From an uncultured Rhodanobacter sp. (lineage in GTDB: Bacteria > Pseudomonadota > Gammaproteobacteria > Xanthomonadales > Rhodanobacteraceae): a stretch of DNA of 16,338 bases. The DNA lies in contig CALCWL010000506.1 in NCBI GenBank assembly GCA_937906285.1, positions 1-16,338 on the forward strand. Direction: 5' to 3'. The translations under genes were made by a program, and so were the position numbers. Below, in pieces: positions 6,884 through 14,453 of this stretch. Position 1 is the first letter of the stretch. Each line of letters starts with the position of its first letter. The notes beneath the pieces are model-generated. The model was not told the origin of the DNA. It saw only the letters and a list, made by a program, of their open reading frames with translations, and searched no databases.

Positions 6884-9199
6884 CTACTGGTAGAGGTGCG
6901 CCTGAATCGCGATGAACGCTTCGCGTATCGCGGGCACCGGGCCCAGCAGGCGCTTGGCGTCGTTGGTGCCGCCATAGCGTATGCGCAGGAAGTCGGCGAT
7001 CTTGCGTGAGGCCAGTTCGTCCACGCCGTGCTTCTCGTACGCCTCCAGCACATAGTCGAGGAAGGCGCGCATCTCGCGCTGGTAACCATTCAATCCCGTG
7101 GCGCGTGCGCTGCCAGCGCGTTCGTGGCGCGACAATGGCGCCAGCGTGAAGCGCACATAGGCCAGCACGTCGAAGATGTCGCTGTCGGCGGCATCGATCA
7201 GGCGGCGCATGTCGTCCAGCCGGTCGGCGTCGTAGCCGAGATCCTGCAGCCGCTGCTGGAACGCTTCGCGCCGGTCGGGGTCGCTCCACACCGCGCGCAA
7301 TTCGTCTTCCGAGGCGACCAGGTTGCCGAGGTCGCCGAACAGCTGCTGCATGAATTCCTGCGCGGTGATCTGCCGGCCCTCGTGCCAGTACGTGGTGGCG
7401 GCGAGGTAGCGGATCGAGCGTTCCTTGCCGTCGGCCAGCTTCACCACGATCTTCGCCACGGGCTCCGGGGGGTTCTCGACGCCACCGGTGGGCGGCGGCA
7501 GGTCATCCGGTTTCGTCGGCGTTTTCGGCTCGCGCGGCTCATCCGGCGGCAACGGCTCGCCATCCCACTCCGGATCGTTGAAGTGCTCGTAGCCCTTCAC
7601 GAAATCGTAGATGGTGAAGAAGTCCTTGCCGTCGAAGGTGCGCGTGCCGCGGCCGATGATCTGCTTGAACTCGATCATCGACTTGATCGGACGCAGCAGC
7701 ACGATGTTGCGCACGTTGCGCGCATCGACGCCGGTTGAAAGCTTCTTCGAGGTGGTGAGGATCGTCGGCAGCGTCTTCTCGTTGTCCTGGAACTCGCGCA
7801 GATGCTGCTCGCCCAGCTTGCCGTCGTCGGCGGTCACCCGCTCGCAGTAATGCGGATCGGGGTTGTCCTTGATCTGGTTGATGGCATTGCGCACGCGCGC
7901 GGCGTGGTCCTGCGTGGCACAGAACACCAGCGCCTTCTGGCGCTGGTCGATCTGGTCCATGAACTCGTGCACGCGGCTTTCCTCGCGCGCGTCGATGACG
8001 ATCTTCGTGTTGAAGTCTGCCTCGGTGTACTCCTTGTCCGGGTCGATCTCGCCGTCGATCACCTCGTCCTCGTCGGAGTATGTGTAGCTGTCCAACGTGC
8101 TGGCCATCTGGCGCACCTTGAACGGCGTGAGGAAACCGTCGCCGATGCCTTCCTTGAGCGCGTAGGTGTACACCGGGTCGCCGAAATAGCGGTAGGTGTC
8201 CACGTTCGCGTCGCGCTTGGGCGTGGCGGTCATGCCCAGCTGCACGGCGGGCGCAAAGTATTCGAGGATGCCGCGCCAGCTGCTCTCGTCGCGGGCGCCG
8301 CCGCGATGGCATTCGTCGATGACGATGAAGTCGAAGAAGTCCGGCGGATAGCCTTCGAAGGTGAACTGCGGTTCGCCGTCCTGGTCCGTGCCGGTCATGA
8401 AGGTCTGGAAGATGGTGAAGAACACGCTGGCGTTCTTCGGAATCCGGCCCTGCTTGCGGATTTCGTCCGGGCTGATGCGGCACAGCGCGTCGGGCGCAAA
8501 CGCGCTGAACGCGTTGTAGGCCTGGTCAGCCAGGATGTTGCGGTCGGCCAGGAACAGGATGCGCGGACGACGCACCGGGTCACGACTCAGGTTCCAGCTG
8601 GACTCGAACAGCTTCCACGCGATCTGGAACGCGATGGAGGTCTTGCCGGTGCCGGTGGCCAGGGTCAGCAGGATGCGCTGCTCGCCCTTGGCGATCGCCT
8701 CCAGCACCGCGGTGATCGCGTTGTGCTGGTAATAGCGCGGCTGCCATTTGCCGCCGCCGGTCTCGAACGGCACCGCGCCGAAGCGGTCGCGCCAGTCGTT
8801 GCCCTCGGGGAAACAACGCGCCCACAGTTCCTGCGGCGTGGGAAACGGCAAGGCGAGCTCGCCTTCCGTGCCGGTGGTCATGTCGATGGCATACCAGCCG
8901 ATGCCGTTGCTGGCGTAGGCAAAGCGTGCCCTGAGCCGCGTGGCGTAGTCCTTGGCCTGGCCTACGCCATCGGTGTGGCCAAGACCGGCGCGCTTGGCCT
9001 CGATCACCGCCAGCTTGCGGTCGCGGTAGCTCAGCACGTAGTCGGCCGACAGCGGGTTGGCGCGCCCGCCACCGCTGGTGATGCGGCCGGGGCAGATCAG
9101 CTCGCGATGCACGCGCGAACCCTCGACCACGCCCCAGCCGGCCTCGCGCAGCACCGGGTCGATGCGGTTGGCGCGGGTGTCTGCTTCCGTTTCGCTCAT
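6884..9199 (-). CDS. hsdR: type I restriction enzyme, R (restriction/translocase) subunit
   Basis: This encodes 771 residues from ATG 9199. The N-terminal nuclease domain shows a PD-(D/E)xK pattern, D53 in ADYVLSYRD and E67-A-K69 in AVIEAKRAG. The superfamily 2 motor follows: ATGTGKT (181-187), DECH (295-298), TATP (324-327), STGVDARNV and QIIGRGTR. The C-terminal part matches the EcoEI-like R-subunit end and binds the methyltransferase core. The subunit translocates unmodified DNA and cuts it at a distance from the target. No frameshift or missing key residue is seen, so it is probably active. The start overlaps the toxin stop as ATGA (9196-9199), unlike the usual direct contact with hsdS or hsdM. 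The stop TAG lies 89 bases from the convergent immunity gene. Confidence 0.96.
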   Translation of the reverse strand: MSETEADTRANRIDPVLREAGWGVVEGSRVHRELICPGRITSGGGRANPLSADYVLSYRDRKLAVIEAKRAGLGHTDGVGQAKDYATRLRARFAYASNGIGWYAIDMTTGTEGELALPFPTPQELWARCFPEGNDWRDRFGAVPFETGGGKWQPRYYQHNAITAVLEAIAKGEQRILLTLATGTGKTSIAFQIAWKLFESSWNLSRDPVRRPRILFLADRNILADQAYNAFSAFAPDALCRISPDEIRKQGRIPKNASVFFTIFQTFMTGTDQDGEPQFTFEGYPPDFFDFIVIDECHRGGARDESSWRGILEYFAPAVQLGMTATPKRDANVDTYRYFGDPVYTYALKEGIGDGFLTPFKVRQMASTLDSYTYSDEDEVIDGEIDPDKEYTEADFNTKIVIDAREESRVHEFMDQIDQRQKALVFCATQDHAARVRNAINQIKDNPDPHYCERVTADDGKLGEQHLREFQDNEKTLPTILTTSKKLSTGVDARNVRNIVLLRPIKSMIEFKQIIGRGTRTFDGKDFFTIYDFVKGYEHFNDPEWDGEPLPPDEPREPKTPTKPDDLPPPTGGVENPPEPVAKIVVKLADGKERSIRYLAATTYWHEGRQITAQEFMQQLFGDLGNLVASEDELRAVWSDPDRREAFQQRLQDLGYDADRLDDMRRLIDAADSDIFDVLAYVRFTLAPLSRHERAGSARATGLNGYQREMRAFLDYVLEAYEKHGVDELASRKIADFLRIRYGGTNDAKRLLGPVPAIREAFIAIQAHLYQ

Positions 9200-9492
9200 G
9201 GGCCTGCGTATCCCCCTTCCCGTTGCGCACGAATGGCCAGTACCAGGGCCGTGTCGATCAGTGGCAGGTAGCGGTAGAGCGCCAGGTAGCCACGTGAGCC
9301 ACGGCCGATGACCAGCTCGCGCTTGTCGTCGCCTGCCGGGCGGCCGATCAGCGGGTTGTCGGCGAGTACGTCCAGCGCACTGATGATTTCGCCCGTCCGC
9401 GCCTCCGCGGCCTCGCTCTCGTGACGCTGCAGATGCTCCACGATGCGATCGAAGTCCGCGATCACGCCGGGCGCCAGCCTGACGCGCGTCAC
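9196..9492 (-). CDS. ParE/RelE-superfamily toxin
   Basis: This encodes 98 residues from GTG 9492, one base after the antitoxin stop. The reading frame continues upstream only as a shadow of the antitoxin. The sequence VRLAPGVIADFDRIVEHL, a helical middle, NPLIGRP and RELVIGRGSRGYLALYRY..IDTALVLAIRAQREGGY is typical of ParE/RelE-fold toxins; the last segment carries the conserved GYxALY and RxQREGGY. ParE members poison gyrase and RelE members cut mRNA; the RHH antitoxin partner favours the ParE branch. No strong ribosome site is visible, so it is probably translated by coupling to the antitoxin. Its stop overlaps the hsdR start. Confidence 0.88.
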   Translation of the reverse strand: MTRVRLAPGVIADFDRIVEHLQRHESEAAEARTGEIISALDVLADNPLIGRPAGDDKRELVIGRGSRGYLALYRYLPLIDTALVLAIRAQREGGYAGP

Positions 9493-9493
9493 C

Positions 9494-9778
9494 TCATCGA
9501 TCCAGCTTGCGGGCCACCGGCCGTCTCGCGGCTTTCCCGGCGAGGCGGCTCTTGAGGTAGCTGCGCGCTTCCTCCCAGGGGATGCTCTTGCCGGAATCCA
9601 GGAACTCGGCGTAGCGCTGGTCGGCCAACGCATGGAAGGCGGCCTGCTCCGCCGCCAGGTCGGCCTTTTCCGCGATCGCCTCGAGGATGAAGTTGTGCGG
9701 CGTCGTGCCCGCCTGCTTCGCCGCCTCGGCAACGCGGGCCTTGAGTTCGTCGGGCAGACGGATGGTGGTGGTGCTCAT
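9494..9778 (-). CDS. ribbon-helix-helix (CopG/ParD-like) antitoxin
   Basis: This encodes 94 residues from ATG 9778, preceded by GGAG; the longer form from 9817 lacks a ribosome site. The N-terminal STTTIRLPDELKARVAEAAKQAGTTPHNFI is a classic ribbon-helix-helix DNA-binding fold (beta strand TTIRL, two helices). The C-terminal half (about 50-94) is helical and charged and should wrap the toxin. Such antitoxins repress their own promoter, most strongly together with toxin. The gene lies 75 bases after hsdS with its own possible promoter, and the toxin follows after one base. Confidence 0.88.
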   Translation of the reverse strand: MSTTTIRLPDELKARVAEAAKQAGTTPHNFILEAIAEKADLAAEQAAFHALADQRYAEFLDSGKSIPWEEARSYLKSRLAGKAARRPVARKLDR

Positions 9779-9853
9779 GGGGCGCTCCGGGCGGTTCTTC
9801 CCGCAAGAATGTAGCACGCATGTGTCACAAGCAACCCAGGCGACAGCTTTCGC
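9779..9853 (-). promoter_or_regulatory. hsdS-antitoxin gap with possible promoter/operator
   Basis: This 75-nt gap is far longer than the other junctions of the operon. Read on the minus strand it has TTGCTT, a 15-bp spacer and TACATT as a weak sigma70-like pair, and an imperfect palindrome GTGACACATGCGTGCTAC (about 9811-9828) that could bind the RHH antitoxin. If real, it would give the toxin-antitoxin pair and the coupled hsdR their own autoregulated promoter. Confidence 0.35.
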
Positions 9854-11083
9854 TCATGTCAGTTGACCGGAGAAGGCTTTTTGCAGGAGGGATTGGCGGA
9901 GGTTGGCGAGGTCGGCTACATCGGCTTTGTATCGTTGCTTGGCAATCTCGCTCCGGGCCCTGAGGGTTTCGATTACCTGAATGATTTTGTCTTGAACCGG
10001 ACGCGGCGGAAGTTCGATCATCAGCTCCTTCACCATTTTGCAGGTCAGATGCGGAACAGTCGAACCAGTTCTGATGTTTTGAAAGGCATCCTGCATCTCC
10101 GGGGTGTTGAATAGCGCGGAGAGGTATGAACCCGAAACGACATCGTCGACAGGCGTGATGACTATCATCGCGTGGCAGTTGTGTCCCTCATGCTCTGCTG
10201 GAACCACAGCGGAATGTCCTATGTGACCGCTTTGAACAAGAAGAACATCGCCAGCCCTGAGTTTCGACTTCTTGTGCTTGTCGTTGAACTTCTGAGTCAC
10301 ATAGGTTCGGCCGTCAAAGACAAGCGTGTTGTCGCGCACCTGGCGGGCAAGCAGATATGGAACTCCGGATTCCACGTAGACGTTGCTTATGGGGCCCACG
10401 TAGCCGTTGGTCAGTCGAGTGACGATCGAACCAAGTCGCAGCCTTCGTTGCTGGTTGTTCGACTCCCGTTTGACGACCGCACTGACGGCGGCGGCGAATA
10501 GATTCCGGCAGTCCGCGAGATTGGCCTCGGCATGGGCGCGGGCGCGGTCTAGGGCGGCCAAGGCCTGATCGAGAACCGAAACGATCCGCTTCTGCTCGTC
10601 CAGTGGAGGGAGTGGAAGGCGAACTGATCGTAGATTTGTCGCTGACAGTTCCTTGAAGGTAGCGCCAACGCCAAGATCATCCAAGAGCTTGCGATGTGCA
10701 GAAAGAAAATAGTAGAGGTAAACGTGGTCCAAATCGGCATTAGGTACGATACCGCGGCACCCTTGGTTGAAAGCCATCGGAACCTTGTTGATAGCGAGAT
10801 GCCCGATTGGCGCGCGAGTGGACAGGATTACGGAGTTCGCAGGAATAAGTCGCGCGGACGAATTAGCCAAGCCCCTTTCGGAAATTGTTCGTGGCGTCGC
10901 GGCAATTTCACGACCACCCATTTTCCCCATATCTTTCGGAGTGAGCCAAGGAACGCCACCAGCCCAGTACCCGGCGATGTTTGATTTAGGCGTACCGCCG
11001 TTTACGATGTGCGCCACGTCAGAGAGCGTCACGCTTTGCCACTCTATTTTTCTCTGATGTTCAGTCGTCAACACCGCGCTCAC
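9854..11083 (-). CDS. hsdS: type I restriction-modification, S (specificity) subunit
   Basis: This encodes 409 residues from GTG 11083, overlapping the hsdM stop as GTGA. Two target-recognition domains are each followed by a conserved helical spacer. TRD1 covers about 15-160, including GGTPKSNIAGYWAGGVPWLTPKDM. The central region is LPPLDEQKRIVSVLDQALAAL...LFAAAVSAVV (158-204). TRD2 covers about 212-360, and the end is LPPRPVQDKIIQVIETL...LRQSLLQKAFSGQL (358-408). The two domains read the two halves of a split DNA target and place both HsdM copies on it. The DNA is clearly more A/T-rich than hsdM or hsdR, as often seen in exchangeable specificity genes. The recognition sequence cannot be predicted by eye. 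Confidence 0.95.
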   Translation of the reverse strand: MSAVLTTEHQRKIEWQSVTLSDVAHIVNGGTPKSNIAGYWAGGVPWLTPKDMGKMGGREIAATPRTISERGLANSSARLIPANSVILSTRAPIGHLAINKVPMAFNQGCRGIVPNADLDHVYLYYFLSAHRKLLDDLGVGATFKELSATNLRSVRLPLPPLDEQKRIVSVLDQALAALDRARAHAEANLADCRNLFAAAVSAVVKRESNNQQRRLRLGSIVTRLTNGYVGPISNVYVESGVPYLLARQVRDNTLVFDGRTYVTQKFNDKHKKSKLRAGDVLLVQSGHIGHSAVVPAEHEGHNCHAMIVITPVDDVVSGSYLSALFNTPEMQDAFQNIRTGSTVPHLTCKMVKELMIELPPRPVQDKIIQVIETLRARSEIAKQRYKADVADLANLRQSLLQKAFSGQLT

Positions 11084-12531
11084 AACATCCTCCGAATCTC
11101 TTCCAAGATCTCCGCCGTGTCCGCATCCCGCGCCAGCATGTCGGCAATGATCTGCTCGGGACCGCGCAGCGCTTCGGCCTCCGGGGCGTTCGGATTCTTC
11201 ACCGACAAATCCCACGTCGCTACGTCCAGATCCTTCACCGCCATCGACCAGCTTTTCGCGCTGTCGTCCTTCTTCGCCTGCAGCGCCACGAACTCGGCCA
11301 GATCCTCATCATTCAGCGGATTGGTCTTGCCCAGCGAGCGGCCCGGATCGAGCTGGTAGTACCAGACGTCGCGCGTCTTGGCGCCCTTCTCGAAGAACAG
11401 CACCACGGTCTTCACGCCCGCGCCCTGGAACGTGCCACTGGGGCAGTCGAGCACCGTGTGCAGGTTGCAGGTTTCCAGCAGCTCCTTGCGCAGCGCCACG
11501 CTGGCGTTGTCGGTGTTGCTCAGGAAGGTGTTCTTGATCACCACCGCGCCGCGACCGCCGGCTTTCAGCTTGCGGATGAAGTGCTGCAGGAACAGATAGG
11601 CGGTTTCGCCGGACTTGATCGGGAAGTTCTGCTGCACCTCCTTGCGCTCGCCGCCGCCGAACGGCGGATTGGCCAGCACGATGTCGTGGCGATCTTTCTG
11701 CTGGATGTCCATCACGTTTTCGCTGAGCGTGTTGACGTGACGGATGTTGGGCGCGTCGATGCCGTGCAGGATCATGTTCATCACGCCCAGCACATAGGCC
11801 AGCGACTTCTTTTCCTGCCCGTAGAAAGTGCGTCGCTGCAGCGTGTCCCAGTCGGCGGCGGAGAGGTCGTCGCGGCGCATCGCGTTCCACGCTTCGCACA
11901 GGAATCCGGCCGAGCCGCAGGCACCGTCGTAGATGGTTTCGCCGATCTGTGGCTTCACCACGGCGATCATGGCGCGGATCAGCGGGCGCGGCGTGTAGTA
12001 CTCGCCGCCGTTGCGGCCGGCGTTGCCCATGCGCTTGATGCGGGTTTCGTACAGGTCGGACAGTTCGTGCTTGGCCTGCTGGCTGCCGAAGTTGAGCTGG
12101 TCGATGATCTCCAGCGCGTCACGCAGCGAGTAGCCGGAGCGGAAGCGGTTGGCGATCTCGGAGAAGATCTCGCCGATCTTGTATTCCAGCGAATCCGGAT
12201 CCTCCGTGGTTTCACGGAAGGTCTGCAGGTAGGGGAACAGCTCGCCGTTGACGAACTCGATCAGGTCGGCGCCGGTGCGCGCGGCGTTGAGGTCGGGCGT
12301 GCCCTCTTTCGTCTTCGGCGCGGCCCAGGATTGCCAGCGATACGGCTCGTCGAGGATGGGTGTGTACTCGCGGCCTTCCAGCCCGGCCTCGTCCTCCCAT
12401 TCCTTCTCCATGTCGTCGAGATACTTGAGAAACAGCAGCCACGAGGTCTGTTCGGCGTAGTCCAGCTCGGAAGCCAGGCCCTCGTCGTTCCGCATGACGC
12501 GGTCCATGTTGTTGAAGGCGTTTTCGAACAT
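11080..12531 (-). CDS. hsdM: type I restriction-modification, M (N6-adenine methyltransferase) subunit
   Basis: This encodes 483 residues from ATG 12531, with AGGA about 14 bases upstream. An N-terminal HsdM_N helical domain (1-150, starting MFENAFNNMDRVMRNDEGLASELDYAEQTSWLLFLKYL in pieces) is followed by the methyltransferase core: GGEYYTPRPLIRAM, motif I YDGACGSAGF (201-210) binding S-adenosylmethionine, and motif IV LANPPFGGG with NPPF at 288-291. It methylates adenine in the target, protecting host DNA, and with HsdS forms the M2S1 core to which HsdR binds. It is the first gene of the operon, transcribed from the gap 12532-12844. Intact and of usual length. Confidence 0.96.
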   Translation of the reverse strand: MFENAFNNMDRVMRNDEGLASELDYAEQTSWLLFLKYLDDMEKEWEDEAGLEGREYTPILDEPYRWQSWAAPKTKEGTPDLNAARTGADLIEFVNGELFPYLQTFRETTEDPDSLEYKIGEIFSEIANRFRSGYSLRDALEIIDQLNFGSQQAKHELSDLYETRIKRMGNAGRNGGEYYTPRPLIRAMIAVVKPQIGETIYDGACGSAGFLCEAWNAMRRDDLSAADWDTLQRRTFYGQEKKSLAYVLGVMNMILHGIDAPNIRHVNTLSENVMDIQQKDRHDIVLANPPFGGGERKEVQQNFPIKSGETAYLFLQHFIRKLKAGGRGAVVIKNTFLSNTDNASVALRKELLETCNLHTVLDCPSGTFQGAGVKTVVLFFEKGAKTRDVWYYQLDPGRSLGKTNPLNDEDLAEFVALQAKKDDSAKSWSMAVKDLDVATWDLSVKNPNAPEAEALRGPEQIIADMLARDADTAEILEEIRRML

Positions 12532-12565
12532 GCGGTGTGGCTTTTCCTGGGTGGGACCTGACCGG

Positions 12566-12580
12566 CACGAGGCCCTCGTG
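12566..12580. repeat. 15-bp inverted repeat upstream of hsdM
   Basis: CACGAG-GCC-CTCGTG is a perfect six-base-pair inverted repeat with a three-base centre, ending 35 nt before the hsdM start. It could be an operator near the restriction-operon promoter or a leader hairpin. No regulator gene is linked to it. Confidence 0.35.
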
Positions 12581-12803
12581 ACGCACGGGTAGGTCGTCGA
12601 TCGTGGGCCGCGCCTTGGCGGCAGGTGAACTTGGGATGGTCGGCGGCGCCGTGGGGTTCGTCAAGCAACAGGGTGCGCGGCGCGCGCGGCTGAATCGGCG
12701 CCGCTCGTTTGCCAAACCGTTCGCATTCGCGGCTTGACGTCGCTAGCAGTTCGGGCACCGCGGGCTGCACGGCGGCGCGAATCGCGCGATAAGGGTTCGG
12801 ACG

Positions 12804-12823
12804 GCGGCCGCGGGGGCGGCCGC
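12804..12823. repeat. perfect G/C hairpin upstream of small exported-protein gene
   Basis: Two copies of GCGGCCGC, each palindromic, flank GGGG and can form an eight-base-pair stem with a four-base loop. It ends 21 nt before ATG 12845, so it would lie in the mRNA leader close to the ribosome site. No T-run follows. Confidence 0.35.
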
Positions 12824-12844
12824 GCCTGCTCGCTGGGGGCCGCC

Positions 12845-13315
12845 ATGAACAAGATTGCCCTGGTCGCACTGACACTCGCCGCGCTTGCGTTGCCGTGCGG
12901 CACGGCACATGCGGCGGAGGGGTCGGGCACGATGCGTGCGGCCGGTCAGGACGGCGCGCGAGCGGCGACTGCCGGCGTGTTCGACGCGGCCATCGCCAAG
13001 TTCGACTGGCACCCGCGCCATGACGGCTTGCTGCTGTCGGTCGGGGCGGTGATCGACGATATCCGCGTGGCCGCCATGGCCCGCCCGCACACGCGCGGCG
13101 CGGCAACGTTCGACGAGGCGTGGGACCAGGCGCGCATGCCGTCGCGCCGCCAGCTGGCGGCCTACCTGGGCATCGGTTACCGCGCGACGGACACCGGCTT
13201 TTACGCGCAAGCCGGCGTCGCGGCGGCCGCGACCGGCGTGGACGAGGGGCCGCGCCATGTGCGGGACCGGACGGTCTACCCGGTGCTGGAGCTGGGCTGG
13301 TCGTATCGCTTCTAG
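12845..13315 (+). CDS. small exported protein with outer-membrane-like C-terminus, unknown function
   Basis: This encodes 156 residues from ATG 12845, with a G-rich stretch five bases upstream and a clear signal peptide (MNKIALVALTLAALALPCGTAHA). I do not recognise the family. The mature part has strands LLLSVGAVIDDIRVAAMA, RQLAAYLGIGYRAT, TGFYAQAGVAAAA and the end YPVLELGWSYRF. The alternating hydrophobic residues with a terminal phenylalanine fit the C-terminal signature read by the BAM complex in outer-membrane barrels. With about 130 mature residues it has room for only a small barrel, and the region 24-60 does not look strand-rich, so it may be a partial barrel of the OmpW/opacity type or not a barrel at all. 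It lies 164 nt before propeller 3 on the same strand. Confidence 0.7.
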   Translation: MNKIALVALTLAALALPCGTAHAAEGSGTMRAAGQDGARAATAGVFDAAIAKFDWHPRHDGLLLSVGAVIDDIRVAAMARPHTRGAATFDEAWDQARMPSRRQLAAYLGIGYRATDTGFYAQAGVAAAATGVDEGPRHVRDRTVYPVLELGWSYRF

Positions 13316-13349
13316 TCAGGCGACAAACCGGGCACGGCCCCGGCTGGCG

Positions 13350-13365
13350 CGGCGCGGTCGCGCCG
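13350..13365 (+). terminator. possible G/C hairpin after the small exported-protein gene
   Basis: CGGCGC-GGTC-GCGCCG forms a perfect six-base-pair stem with a four-base loop 35 nt after the stop codon. A second, weaker stem (CCGGG/CCCGG) lies at 13328-13343. No T-run follows, so intrinsic termination is uncertain, and hairpins of this kind arise easily in such G+C-rich DNA. Confidence 0.25.
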
Positions 13366-13383
13366 ATCGCCCCGCGTGGGCAA

Positions 13384-13414
13384 CCACTGGTCACCGCGGA
13401 TTTCCGCTTGTCAC
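13384..13414 (+). promoter_or_regulatory. tandem AlgR/LytTR-like boxes upstream of third propeller gene
   Basis: CCACTGGTC (13384-13392) and CCGCTTGTC (13404-13412) stand 20 bp apart, each followed by AC, and match the AlgR core at 6 and 7 of 9 positions. The proximal GTCAC begins 70 nt before ATG 13480, against 68 nt for the M23 gene. The distal copy contains the 11-mer CTGGTCACCGC also found at 900-910. Confidence 0.45.
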
Positions 13415-13479
13415 AAAACGGTGGCACGGCGCGGTGGCGAGACGGCAGGCTCGGCACACCGCCTTGCCGAGGAACCTGC

Positions 13480-14430
13480 ATGAGCCGTCGCCCACTCACC
13501 GCGTTCGCCTGCACCCTTGCCGCGCTGGGCCTGTGCGTCCGCCTCCACGCGGCGGACGCATCCCCCACGCCGGAAATCTTCGCACCGGGCACGATCTCCG
13601 GGCCGGCCGGGGTGGATTGCCTGACCTTTGCGCCGGACGGCAACACCGTCTACTTCGATCAGCAGGCGCACTGGAACGGTTTCATCATGGAAGCGCATCG
13701 CGTCGGCGACGGCTGGTCGGCGCCGCGGATCGCGTCGTTCTCCGGGCAGTGGCAGGACCATGATCCGGCGATGGCGCCGGACGGGTCGTTCCTGGTGTAC
13801 ACGAGCAACCGCGCCGCCACCGCCGGTGGTCCGGCGCTGCACGGCGGCCAGTTGTGGCGCGTCGATCGCCATGGCAACGGCTGGGGCGAGCCGGTGCGGC
13901 TGCCCGATGCAGTGAACGTCGGCACCAGCGTGTACGCGCCCAGCGTGGCGGCCAACGGCGACGTGTACTACCAGCGCCGCGACGACGCCACGCACGAGTT
14001 CCACCTCTACCGCACCGCCTGGCGCAACGGCCACTACCAGCCGCCGCAACGCCTCGCGCTGGGCGATCCGGCGGGGCACGAACTCGACCCGGCGATCGCG
14101 CCGGACCAGTCCTTCATCGTGTTCGACGCCAACTACGCCGGCAAGGACCAGCCCGACCGGCTGTACCTCGCCTTCCGCGACGGCGACGGCTGGAGCAAGC
14201 CGATCGACCTCGGCGACGCGGTGAACCGCTACGAGCCCTGGGGTTCGCACCTGGGTCCGGACGGCCGCACGCTGTACTTCACCAGCAGCTACACGGCAAA
14301 GGTGAGCTACCCGCGCACGAGCGCGCAGGCGCGGGCGGACCTGGCGCGCATGCGCGCGTGGGACAACGGCAACAACCACATCTGGAAGCTGTCGCTGGCG
14401 CCGTGGCTCGACGCGCATCGCGACCTTTAA
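13480..14430 (+). CDS. exported PD40/TolB-like beta-propeller protein (paralogue 3)
   Basis: This encodes 316 residues from ATG 13480, with GAGGA about seven bases upstream and a signal peptide (MSRRPLTAFACTLAALGLCVRLHA). Blades are marked by FAPDGNTVYF, MAPDGSFLVY, SVAANGDVYY, IAPDQSFIVF and LGPDGRTLYF. The motif SFSGQWQDHDPAMAPDG is nearly that of paralogue 1. Before the last strand is an extra loop of about 30 residues (YTAKVSYPRTSAQARADLAR) and then NNHIWKLSLAPWLDAH. It is the first gene of a pair with the propeller at 14454, 23 nt downstream. Probably periplasmic or secreted, possibly a binding protein; no enzyme motif is seen. Confidence 0.88.
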   Translation: MSRRPLTAFACTLAALGLCVRLHAADASPTPEIFAPGTISGPAGVDCLTFAPDGNTVYFDQQAHWNGFIMEAHRVGDGWSAPRIASFSGQWQDHDPAMAPDGSFLVYTSNRAATAGGPALHGGQLWRVDRHGNGWGEPVRLPDAVNVGTSVYAPSVAANGDVYYQRRDDATHEFHLYRTAWRNGHYQPPQRLALGDPAGHELDPAIAPDQSFIVFDANYAGKDQPDRLYLAFRDGDGWSKPIDLGDAVNRYEPWGSHLGPDGRTLYFTSSYTAKVSYPRTSAQARADLARMRAWDNGNNHIWKLSLAPWLDAHRDL

Positions 14431-14453
14431 GTCCATTCGTCGCAGGAACCACC

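Larger units (their letters stand above)
12532..12844. other. divergent intergenic region between hsdM and a small exported-protein gene
   Basis: The 313 bases hold no supported gene. They include a perfect 15-bp inverted repeat (12566-12580), a strong G/C hairpin (12804-12823), and a short minus-strand string reading RTLLLDEPHGAAD (about 12630-12670) that resembles an ABC-ATPase Walker B but has no surrounding domain. The restriction operon promoter must lie here, but no clear -10/-35 pair stands out. Confidence 0.6.

Noticed and set aside
7802..9271. 489-codon open frame on the plus strand opposite hsdR
   Set aside because: It mirrors hsdR codon structure and has no recognisable motif; hsdR on the other strand has all expected motifs.
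9811..9828. GTCAC at 9824 as a further LytTR-like site
   Set aside because: Only one copy, no partner at 20-22 bp, and it lies in the toxin-antitoxin control region where an RHH operator is more plausible.
11458..12561. 367-codon open frame on the plus strand opposite hsdM
   Set aside because: Shadow of the intact hsdM gene; low-complexity Val/Gly/Ala content and no domain.
12575..12585. GTGAC at 12578 upstream of hsdM as a LytTR-like site
   Set aside because: Single copy without a second at the expected period; it overlaps the inverted repeat at 12566-12580, which explains it better.
12630..12700. Minus-strand string RTLLLDEPHGAAD resembling an ABC-transporter Walker B
   Set aside because: No signature motif, Walker A or continuous ABC domain in any frame nearby; a relic is possible but chance is as likely.
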